This document shows, piece after piece, positions 22,776-29,607 of a stretch of 37,655 nucleotides of DNA. A program made the position numbers and the translations under genes. Every line of letters starts with the position of its first letter. Positions within the stretch are counted from its first letter, which is position 1. The notes below the pieces were generated by a model. The model saw only the letters and a program-made list of their open reading frames with translations. It did not search any database and was not told the origin of the DNA. The stretch comes from an uncultured Eubacteriales bacterium (GTDB lineage: Bacteria > Bacillota > Clostridia > Christensenellales > Borkfalkiaceae), in the NCBI GenBank assembly GCA_900548285.1, contig URKE01000017.1, positions 1-37,655 of the forward strand, in the 5' to 3' direction.

Positions 22776-23747
22776 ATGACGAAACGAATAATCAACTTAC
22801 TATTTTTTATTGTTTTAAACGTTTTCGCCGCAAGCCTGAGCGGAATTATCCCTCTCTTTTCTCATTCGGCAAACGCCGAAGCCGGACTCGCAATATTATC
22901 CGTTACCTGTCAGCCTTATGATGGACTTGTCGTCGCCACGAACGACGAATCGCCCGATTTCAGAATCGACGAAAACTCCGTCGCCCTTTTCGACGGAGAT
23001 AAAAAGATCGGACTTTCCGTCGGCGAATGTACGCCCGTCGCCAGCGGCGAAGTCGGCATACCTCTCGATTCGTCTTTTTCCGCGCCGGATAAACTCAAAG
23101 TGGTTTTCGGCAAAGGTTTCGCCGTTTCGGAAAACGGAGCGCGGCTTGCAGATGAAGAAATATGGATTTACGAATCGTTCGAGGAAGAATTTTCGCTGAT
23201 TCGTTTCCGCAAAGAATCGCCTGCGGACGACGATCCGGACGAGTTCGCCGACGAGAGCGTTTCCGAAGAAAGCATTACCGAGAGCGAAAGTTCTTCGGAA
23301 AGCGAATCGGAAAGTTTATCCGAAAGCGAGAGTTCTTCGGAAAGCGAATCGGAAAGTTTGCCAGAAAGCGAGAGTTCTTCGGAGAGCGAATCGGAAAGTT
23401 TATCCGAAAGCGAGAGTTTTTCGGAAAGCGAATCGGAAAGTTTATCCGAGAACGAAAGTTCTTCGGAGAGCGAATCGGAAAGTTTATCCGAGAGCGAAAG
23501 TTCTTCGGAAAGCGAAAGCGAATCCGGGAACGATGAAAGCGAAAGCTTGCCCGAAAGCGAAAGCAACCCGGACGGCGAAAGCCCGCCGACAAGCGAGAGC
23601 CGTACCAAAGACGAAAGCAACCGTACTCCGACCTCGGAGAACCACGAAAGCGGATGCAAATCGGATATTTACCCCTGCATGACAACGGGCTTGTTCGCCA
23701 CGTTCACCGCGTCGGCATTTATATTCTTCAACAATAAAAAACAATAA
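22776..23747 (+). CDS. Secreted Ser-Glu repeat protein with C-terminal membrane anchor
   Basis: The 323-residue protein has a signal peptide (about 1-34), a beta-rich N-terminal domain (35-140, LKVVFGKGFAVSENG), an acidic region with six copies of a 14-residue unit of the form LSESESSSESESES (about 167-250), a Pro/Thr/Ser linker, and a C-terminal GC motif, membrane segment and KKQ tail. The repeat region is highly acidic and probably extended. It likely projects the N-terminal domain from the surface. No ribosome binding site is visible before the ATG; the leader is A/U-rich. The anchor resembles that of the protein at 13472. The gene ends in a clear terminator. The function is unknown. Confidence 0.75.
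   Translation: MTKRIINLLFFIVLNVFAASLSGIIPLFSHSANAEAGLAILSVTCQPYDGLVVATNDESPDFRIDENSVALFDGDKKIGLSVGECTPVASGEVGIPLDSSFSAPDKLKVVFGKGFAVSENGARLADEEIWIYESFEEEFSLIRFRKESPADDDPDEFADESVSEESITESESSSESESESLSESESSSESESESLPESESSSESESESLSESESFSESESESLSENESSSESESESLSESESSSESESESGNDESESLPESESNPDGESPPTSESRTKDESNRTPTSENHESGCKSDIYPCMTTGLFATFTASAFIFFNNKKQ
23274..23525 (+). repeat. Six tandem 42-bp repeats coding Ser-Glu units
   Basis: The unit begins TTATCCGAAAGCGAGAGTTC and is repeated six times with small changes. All copies stay in frame. Such arrays expand and contract readily, so length variation between strains is likely. Confidence 0.85.
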
Positions 23748-23758
23748 ATCCGTCAATA

Positions 23759-23800
23759 AAAACGATACCGCGCAACTCTGTTCGGTATCGTTTTATTTTT
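23759..23800 (+). terminator. Terminator after the Ser-Glu repeat gene
   Basis: A perfect 12-bp stem (AAAACGATACCG/CGGTATCGTTTT) with a 12-nt loop is followed by ATTTTTATG, 11 bp after the stop codon. Confidence 0.85.
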
Positions 23801-23873
23801 ATGCCGTCCGAAAATAAAGCGAACCGCAACGAAAATTCGGCATGTCGGCAGCAATCCGCAGACGACGGACAAA

Positions 23874-23939
23874 TTTACATAAAATTTACAATTCCTAAAC
23901 CGTAACGTGATAGTTAAGTTTTCCGCAAAGGGGTATAAT
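23874..23939 (+). promoter_or_regulatory. Pho boxes and promoter of the pst operon
   Basis: Two TTTACA repeats (23874 and 23885) are spaced 11 bp, the arrangement of Bacillus-type PhoP boxes; weaker half-sites follow near 23896 and 23907. A -10 TATAAT is at 23934-23939, but no good -35 lies 17 bp upstream (TAGTTA), as expected for a promoter that needs the activator. Control by the PhoB/PhoR pair encoded downstream is inferred. Confidence 0.75.
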
Positions 23940-23978
23940 ACGGGTGTAAATCGAAAGAAAAGGAGATTAAAAACAGAA

Positions 23979-24914
23979 ATGAAAAAGGTATTAACATTGT
24001 TGTTTATCTGCATAATTGCAATATGCGGAACGTTGGGACTTACCGCATGCGGCGGTGAAAAGAACATTACGGTGGTTGCAAGAGATCAGGGCAGCGGCAC
24101 GAGAGAAGCGTTCGACAAAGTCGTTACGGACGGAAACGGAAACTTTCTTGAAATGAAGAAGGACGGGAAAAAGGTTTTCTATACCACCGACAAAGCGGAT
24201 TTGATGAAAGAAACGGGAACCGTAATGAGCAAAGTGGCGAGCGACAAAAACGCAATCGGCTATATCTCGCTCGGCTCGGTAAACGACACTATTAAAGTCG
24301 TTAAAGTGAACGGCGTAACGCCCTCGGCGGCAACCGTTCTCGACGGAACTTACGCAATTCAAAGACCGTTCGTCATAATGACGAGTTCGACGACGACGCT
24401 CAACGAAGTAACGGCGGACTTCCTGCTTTACTTAAAGAGCGCGGCATCCAAAACTCACGCCGACGCGGCAGGCTGCATATATCTTGAAAATCCGGCGCAG
24501 AGAGCGAACGCAGGCGAAACCCCCATTGCGGTTGAAACTTACGAAGTTAAATCGGCGTTGCCCGCAGGCGGCAAAATAACCCTCAGCGGCTCCACTTCGA
24601 TGGAAAAATTCATCAAAGAGGCGATGAGCGGCTACGCGGCTCTTTACGGCAAAACTGCGGACGACGTGTTCGAGGCTCTCGACCTTAAAGGTTCTTCGGT
24701 GGGCAGAACCGCGGTTAAAAACGATAAGAACGGAAACGTAATCGGTCTTTCGTCGGCGGCAGTAAAGGAAGACGGAATCAACAGTTTCAACGTTGCGCTC
24801 GACGCGGTTGCGGTTATCGTTAACAACGACAACGCGGCTATAACCGACCTGACTCTCGCTCAACTTTACGATATCTACACCGGAAAGATCACGAAGTTCA
24901 GCGAAATAAAATAA
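23979..24914 (+). CDS. pstS: Phosphate-binding lipoprotein PstS, domain-permuted
   Basis: The ATG at 23979 follows AAAGGAG. The 311-residue product has a lipoprotein signal (LGLTACGGEK; Cys about residue 24). PstS motifs are all present but in swapped order: RDQGSGTREAFDKVV and IGYISLGSVND come first (residues about 30-180), and the segment normally at the N-terminus, TLSGSTSMEKFIKEAM, through VALDAVAVIVNNDNAAITDL and LYDIYTGKITKFSEI, comes last. The protein therefore looks like a circular permutant that keeps both lobes. It binds phosphate outside the membrane for the fused permease encoded 10 bp downstream. It is the first gene of the pst operon. Confidence 0.92.
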   Translation: MKKVLTLLFICIIAICGTLGLTACGGEKNITVVARDQGSGTREAFDKVVTDGNGNFLEMKKDGKKVFYTTDKADLMKETGTVMSKVASDKNAIGYISLGSVNDTIKVVKVNGVTPSAATVLDGTYAIQRPFVIMTSSTTTLNEVTADFLLYLKSAASKTHADAAGCIYLENPAQRANAGETPIAVETYEVKSALPAGGKITLSGSTSMEKFIKEAMSGYAALYGKTADDVFEALDLKGSSVGRTAVKNDKNGNVIGLSSAAVKEDGINSFNVALDAVAVIVNNDNAAITDLTLAQLYDIYTGKITKFSEIK

Positions 24915-24924
24915 CGGAAAAATT

Positions 24925-26874
24925 ATGAAAACTGCGAACTTTAAAGAAAAAGCAGGAAAAACCGTGTTTACGATTGCGGCGATGATTTGCGTTATCGCCG
25001 TTATCGCCATATTCGGGTTTATGCTCGTAAAAAGCCTGCCGGCGTTCAGAAAAATAGGTTTCTTCAACTTTGTTTTCGGAGATAACTGGTCGCCGGACAG
25101 ACTGGATAAATACGACGACGCGTCCCTTTCCGGCACTTACGGTGTTTTTAAGATGATTATCGGCACGCTCGCGGCGACGGTGGGCGCGCTCGTTATCGGC
25201 GGAACGCTCGGATATTTCACGGCGGTGTTCATCGCTTTCTACTGTCCCGAAAGGCTGAAAAAGATATTCTCGTCCACGGTGAATCTGCTCGCGGGTATTC
25301 CTTCCGTCGTTTACGGATTTTTCGGAATAACGTTTCTGCTTCCGCTCCTCGCGAACTTCGCTCCCAACAACGGCAGCGGACTTCTGGCGACGTCGCTCAT
25401 TCTCGGCATAATGATTATGCCCACGGTGGTTTCGCTTTCCAAAACGAGCCTCGAAGCCGTGCCGCGCGCTTATTACGAAGGCGCGCTCGCGCTCGGTTCA
25501 ACCCATTCTCAGGCGGTTTTCGGGACGGTTACGAAAGCGGCTGAATCGGGCGTTACGGCGTCGCTCGTCTTAGGCATAGGCAGAGCGCTCGGCGAAACGA
25601 TGGCGGTGGTTATGGTTGCGGGCAACTCGGTCGCTTACCCGGATTCGCTTTTCAACAGTTTCAGAGTTTTAACGGCGAACATAGTTATGGAAATGGGTTA
25701 CGCGGGCGAGGTTCAGCAGGGCGCGCTCGTCGCAACGGGCGTAATTCTGCTCGTCTTCGTGCTTATCGTCAACCTGATTTTCGGCGCGATATCCAAAAAA
25801 ACAATTAAATCCGCCGTGAACAAAACCGGTCTTTTCTCGCGGATTTTCAAAAAAGACGACGAAAAAAGCGGCGTTAAAAACAGCGTTGCAAGCGGCGTTG
25901 CGAGCAAGATTACAAGCGGCGTTGCGACCGACGAAAAAGGCGGCGAAAAAAACGACGCGAAAAACGGCGTAACGAAACGCAATATCTTTTTTGAAAAAAT
26001 CGGCGATTTCTTCTCCTCACTGAAATATAAAATGAAAACGGCGTCCGTCGGCGCGGGCGTTTCGGTCGGCGCGGGAATCTTCGCGGGGATAACGCTCCTG
26101 CTGATTATAGGCTTCGTGCTTGTTAAAGGCGCGCCCACGCTCTTTTCAAACCCGCATCTGCTGTTCGGCAAATACGAGTTCAACAGCGAAAAAATCACCA
26201 TTCTGCCGTCGATAGTCACAACTCTTATGACGCTCGCGCTGAGCCTTCTCGTAGCGGTGCCGATAGGAATATGCACGGCAATTTTCCTTAACGAATACGC
26301 CAAAAAAAACAACGTCTTCATAAAAATCATCCGCGGGGCGATAGACCTACTTAACGGCGTGCCGTCGATCGTTTACGGGCTTTTCGGAATGATTACGTTC
26401 GTCGCGCTGATAAAGGGCAGAAGCACGATTATGGCAGGATCGCTCACTGTGGGCATAATGCTTCTCCCCACGATCGTCCGCTCAACGGAAGAAAGCCTTA
26501 AATCGGTTCAGGACAGCCTGCGCGAGGGAAGTTTCGCGCTCGGCGCGGGTAAAATGCGTACCATATTCAAAATCGTTCTCCCCTCCGCTCTGCCCGGGAT
26601 TTTATCGGCGATTATCCTTTCCATGGGGCGCGTGATATCGGAATCCGCTCCGTTCATTTACACGATGGGTTCGGTTATTTCGGCGATGCCCGCGGGATAT
26701 TTCGACAGCAACGCAACTCTCGCCGTCGCGCTGTACAGGCTTTCGGGCGAGGGCTGGTACGTTAACGAGGCTTACGCGACGGCGGTCGTTCTTATCGTTC
26801 TCGTGCTTGCGCTTAACTTTCTGGCAGAACTCATCGCGGGCAAACTCAACAAGAAATTACAAGGTAAGAAATAA
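24925..26874 (+). CDS. pstCA: Fused PstC-PstA phosphate permease
   Basis: This 649-residue protein joins both phosphate permeases. Residues about 1-307 match PstC (GVFKMIIGTLAATVGALVIG, IPSVVYGFFGI, EAVPRAYYEGALALGSTHSQ, ALGETMAVVMVAGN). Residues about 352-649 match PstA (ILPSIVTTLMTLALSLLVAV, VPSIVYGLFGM, SVQDSLREGSFALGAGKMRT, SESAPFIYTMGSV). A charged linker at about 308-351 has degenerate repeats (SGVKNSVASGVASKITSGVA). There is no internal stop, frameshift or internal start with a ribosome site. PstC and PstA are separate proteins in most bacteria. The stop overlaps the pstB start by 1 bp. Confidence 0.93.
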   Translation: MKTANFKEKAGKTVFTIAAMICVIAVIAIFGFMLVKSLPAFRKIGFFNFVFGDNWSPDRLDKYDDASLSGTYGVFKMIIGTLAATVGALVIGGTLGYFTAVFIAFYCPERLKKIFSSTVNLLAGIPSVVYGFFGITFLLPLLANFAPNNGSGLLATSLILGIMIMPTVVSLSKTSLEAVPRAYYEGALALGSTHSQAVFGTVTKAAESGVTASLVLGIGRALGETMAVVMVAGNSVAYPDSLFNSFRVLTANIVMEMGYAGEVQQGALVATGVILLVFVLIVNLIFGAISKKTIKSAVNKTGLFSRIFKKDDEKSGVKNSVASGVASKITSGVATDEKGGEKNDAKNGVTKRNIFFEKIGDFFSSLKYKMKTASVGAGVSVGAGIFAGITLLLIIGFVLVKGAPTLFSNPHLLFGKYEFNSEKITILPSIVTTLMTLALSLLVAVPIGICTAIFLNEYAKKNNVFIKIIRGAIDLLNGVPSIVYGLFGMITFVALIKGRSTIMAGSLTVGIMLLPTIVRSTEESLKSVQDSLREGSFALGAGKMRTIFKIVLPSALPGILSAIILSMGRVISESAPFIYTMGSVISAMPAGYFDSNATLAVALYRLSGEGWYVNEAYATAVVLIVLVLALNFLAELIAGKLNKKLQGKK

Positions 26875-27653
26875 TGAAAAAAACAAGTGAAACAAACGAA
26901 TACGGACAGAATATATCGGTTAAAAACGCCAACCTTTGGTACGGGGATTTCCAGGCGATAAAAAACATAAGCGTCGAGATACCCGAAAAGCAGGTTACGG
27001 CTTTTATAGGCCCTTCCGGATGCGGAAAATCCACGTTTTTAAAATGCTTCAACCGCATGAACGACCTGATTGACGGTTGCAGAATAACGGGCGAATTTCT
27101 GATAGGAAACACCGATATTTACGGAAAAATCGACGTGAACGAACTGAGAAAAAACGTGGGAATGGTTTTCCAGAAGCCCAACCCCTTCCCGATGAGCGTT
27201 TACGACAACGTCGCTTACGGACCGAGGACGTTCGGAATTACGAAACGCGCGGATCTGGACGAAATAGTGGAAAAATCGCTGCGTCAGGCGGCGATGTGGG
27301 ACGAACTTAAAGACAGGCTGACTAAGTCCGCGCTGGGCTTGTCGGGCGGTCAGCAGCAGCGGCTTTGCATTGCGCGCTCGCTCGCGGCAACGCCTAAAAT
27401 TCTGCTCATGGACGAACCGACTTCCGCTCTCGACCCCATCTCGACGGGAAAAATAGAAGAACTCATCGACGATCTGAAAGAAAAAGTCACGATAGTCATA
27501 GTTACGCACAACATGCAACAAGCGACGAGAATCGCCGACAAAACGGCGTTTTTCCTGCTCGGCGAACTCGTGGAATTCGGCGACACCGAGGATATTTTCA
27601 CTTCCCCGAAGGACGAACGCACGGAAAGATATATAACCGGGAGATTCGGTTAG
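26874..27653 (+). CDS. pstB: Phosphate transport ATPase PstB
   Basis: The 259-residue protein has the normal length and all ABC motifs: Walker A GPSGCGKS (46-53), Q-loop VFQKPNPFPMSVYDNVAYG, signature LSGGQQQR (156-163), Walker B LLMDEP, and switch His in VTHNMQQA. It ends TGRFG, the usual PstB end. It starts at the last base of the fused permease stop codon. The stop codon lies inside the left arm of the 580-bp inverted-repeat element. Confidence 0.97.
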   Translation: MKKTSETNEYGQNISVKNANLWYGDFQAIKNISVEIPEKQVTAFIGPSGCGKSTFLKCFNRMNDLIDGCRITGEFLIGNTDIYGKIDVNELRKNVGMVFQKPNPFPMSVYDNVAYGPRTFGITKRADLDEIVEKSLRQAAMWDELKDRLTKSALGLSGGQQQRLCIARSLAATPKILLMDEPTSALDPISTGKIEELIDDLKEKVTIVIVTHNMQQATRIADKTAFFLLGELVEFGDTEDIFTSPKDERTERYITGRFG

Positions 27654-28229
27654 CCACAGGTGATTGCGTTCGAACTCGGTCTTGCATTGTGTTTTTGACT
27701 AATACGTCGTTGCGTTCGCGTGTTATACGTACAGTATTAGCGCGCTCACGCGCCTTGTCTTAGCCTAAAAACGCAAGGCAAGACTTGTAGCCGAGAAGAA
27801 CCCCCGATCTATCCCGCCTCAAAGGCGCCTTTTCTGCGCTTTAAGGCAAATGCGCCCTTGTAGTATTCGTATACAACTTCGGTTGCCTTTTCCATAAATC
27901 TTCAGAAAAGTCGGCTTTGAGGTTGCCCTATATTATTTAATCCTTGATACTGCAAATTTTCAGGCGTGCCTTGCGATTAAGTCGAGGCGTTTCCGCGGGT
28001 TAATATACAAATATAAGCCGCGGAAAGAACAATGAATTAAGCGTGAGGCACGCCTGAAAATCGGGTTTATCGGGGGTTCTTCTCGGCTATCAACCAAAAC
28101 GCCGATATTTTTGATGATTTTTGGCAAAGACGAACGCAGATGTACTTGCCGTACTTCAAGCGAGAATTTGACAAAAAGCGCATAAATTGCGGCGTTTTGG
28201 CGGGTTCAAACGCAATCGCCTGTGGCTAA
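27650..28229 (+). repeat. 580-bp element of nested inverted repeats between pstB and phoU
   Basis: No gene is present. Outer arms of 26 bp (27650-27675/28204-28229, 24 of 26 complementary) enclose ordered stems: 27680-27696/27767-27783 (15 of 17), 27788-27808/28069-28089 (21 perfect), which itself encloses 27817-27836/27903-27922 (18 of 20), 27956-27971/28046-28061 (16 perfect) and 27990-27998/28018-28026 (9 perfect); then 28094-28104/28190-28200 (11 perfect). The stems do not cross, so a single multibranched fold is possible. Several imperfect positions are U-G pairs in plus-strand RNA. It may be a structured RNA in the pst-pho transcript or a composite of nested MITE-like repeats. No long T-run follows, so it is not a simple terminator. 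Confidence 0.85.
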
Positions 28230-28242
28230 ATCGGCTTAACGA

Positions 28243-28272
28243 TTGACTTTTTTATAAATTTCAGATTATAAT
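28243..28272 (+). promoter_or_regulatory. Promoter for phoU-phoB-phoR
   Basis: TTGACT (28243-28248), 18-bp spacer, TATAAT (28267-28272), placed 13 bp after the end of the inverted-repeat element and about 16 bp before phoU. No TTTACA boxes are seen, so it may give basal expression independent of the pst promoter. Confidence 0.75.
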
Positions 28273-28288
28273 TAAGGAGGACAAGGAA

Positions 28289-28942
28289 ATGTCTGTAAGA
28301 AAATTATTTGAAGAAGAACTGTCCGGACTCAAAACCGAACTGGTGGAAATGTGCCGGCTTACGGAGCAAATGATAAACAACGCCATAACCGCGCTCGTCA
28401 ACCGCGACAGAGAACTCGGCAAAAGCGTGGGACTGGCGGACAAACGCGTGGACGAATACGAAATGGACATAGAAAAACGTTGCATGAGAATTTTGTTGCG
28501 GCAGCAACCCGTGGCGAAAGATTTCCGCGAAGTTTCCACCGCGCTTAAAATGATAACGGATATCGAACGTTTCGGCGATCAGGCGAGCGACATAGGCGAT
28601 CTCGTTTACACTATGCCGGGCGAAAGATATATCAAAAAACTCGAACATATCACCGCCATGGGCAATCTCGCCGAAAAAATGGTGAGAGAGAGCGTGGATT
28701 CGTTCATAAGCAACAACGAGGCTTTGGCAAACGAAGTGATCGCGCTCGACGACAAGATGGACGATCTGTTTTTAACGGTGAAAAAAGAACTCATCGAACT
28801 TATCAAAAAGGACGGCGCGAACGGCGATCAGGCGATTGAACTGATGATGGTTGCCAAATATCTGGAAAGGATAGGCGACCACGCCGTGAACGTTGCCGAA
28901 TGGACCAAATACAACGAAACGGGGGTACACGAAAAATTCTGA
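28289..28942 (+). CDS. phoU: Phosphate regulator PhoU
   Basis: The 217-residue protein has two three-helix PhoU repeats with the metal-site signatures EKRCMRILLRQQPVAKDFRE and MITDIERFGDQASDI in the first and MMVAKYLERIGDHAVNVAEW in the second. It links PstB and PhoR, keeping the kinase inactive when phosphate is plentiful. AAGGAGG precedes the ATG. Its stop codon overlaps the phoB start by 1 bp. Confidence 0.95.
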   Translation: MSVRKLFEEELSGLKTELVEMCRLTEQMINNAITALVNRDRELGKSVGLADKRVDEYEMDIEKRCMRILLRQQPVAKDFREVSTALKMITDIERFGDQASDIGDLVYTMPGERYIKKLEHITAMGNLAEKMVRESVDSFISNNEALANEVIALDDKMDDLFLTVKKELIELIKKDGANGDQAIELMMVAKYLERIGDHAVNVAEWTKYNETGVHEKF

Positions 28943-29607
28943 TGAAAGACATGATTTACGTCGTCGAGGACGACGAGGGAATGCAGGAAGTTTACGAAGG
29001 CGCGTTCGAGGAGAACTATCAGACGCGTATTTTCCCGAACGGCGCGGATTTCTTCGAAGCGTTCAACGCCCAAAAGCCCGACCTTATAATTCTCGACATA
29101 ATGTTGCCCGAAATGGACGGATTTACCATTCTCACCAAAATAAGAGAAAAAGACGAAAAAGTGCCGGTTATCTGCGTAAGCGCGAAGTCGGACGAAATAA
29201 GTTTCGTAAAAGGGCTTAACAAGGGCGCGGACGATTATATGGCAAAGCCGTTTTCCGTTCTCGAACTTTTAGCGAGGGTTAAAACGAACTTGCGCCGCTC
29301 CAAACTCTACGTGACGAGCGCGGACGGATTCGTTGTTAACAACAACGTTTATAAGATTTTTTATAACGACAAGGACCTCGGGCTTACGCTCAAAGAGTTC
29401 GCTCTTTTGAAACTTCTCATCTCCAACGCGGGCGTGACCGTGCCGAGAGAGGAATTGTTCGCCGAAGTGTGGGGCGACGACTATATGGGCGAAACGCGCA
29501 CGCTGGACATGCACGTGGCAGCGATTCGCGACAAAATCAAACAAGCGGGAGGGAACGACTGTATCGTCACCGTAAGAGGCGTAGGATACCGTTTTGAAAA
29601 TAAATGA
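28942..29607 (+). CDS. phoB: Phosphate response regulator PhoB/PhoP
   Basis: The ATG at 28942 overlaps the phoU stop; the longer frame from 28900 is rejected since it would lie inside phoU. The 221-residue protein has a receiver domain with phospho-acceptor Asp52 (LIILDIMLPEMDG), Ser80 and Lys102 (MAKPFSVLELL), and an OmpR-type winged-helix domain (TLKEFALLKLLI, YMGETRTLDMHVAAIRDKI, VRGVGYRF). It should bind the TTTACA repeats upstream of pstS. In Firmicutes the name phoP is also used. Confidence 0.95.
   Translation: MKDMIYVVEDDEGMQEVYEGAFEENYQTRIFPNGADFFEAFNAQKPDLIILDIMLPEMDGFTILTKIREKDEKVPVICVSAKSDEISFVKGLNKGADDYMAKPFSVLELLARVKTNLRRSKLYVTSADGFVVNNNVYKIFYNDKDLGLTLKEFALLKLLISNAGVTVPREELFAEVWGDDYMGETRTLDMHVAAIRDKIKQAGGNDCIVTVRGVGYRFENK

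Noticed and set aside
23274..23525. Possible CRISPR array
   Set aside because: The 42-bp units are contiguous with no unique spacers and are in frame within a secreted protein.
23168..23685. Several overlapping open frames on both strands in the Ser-Glu repeat
   Set aside because: The period of 42 bp is a multiple of three, so the repeat keeps all frames open; only the frame with signal peptide and anchor makes sense.
24432..25136. Minus-strand frame of 234 codons across pstS and the permease start
   Set aside because: It is antisense to two well-supported genes and lacks a start signal.
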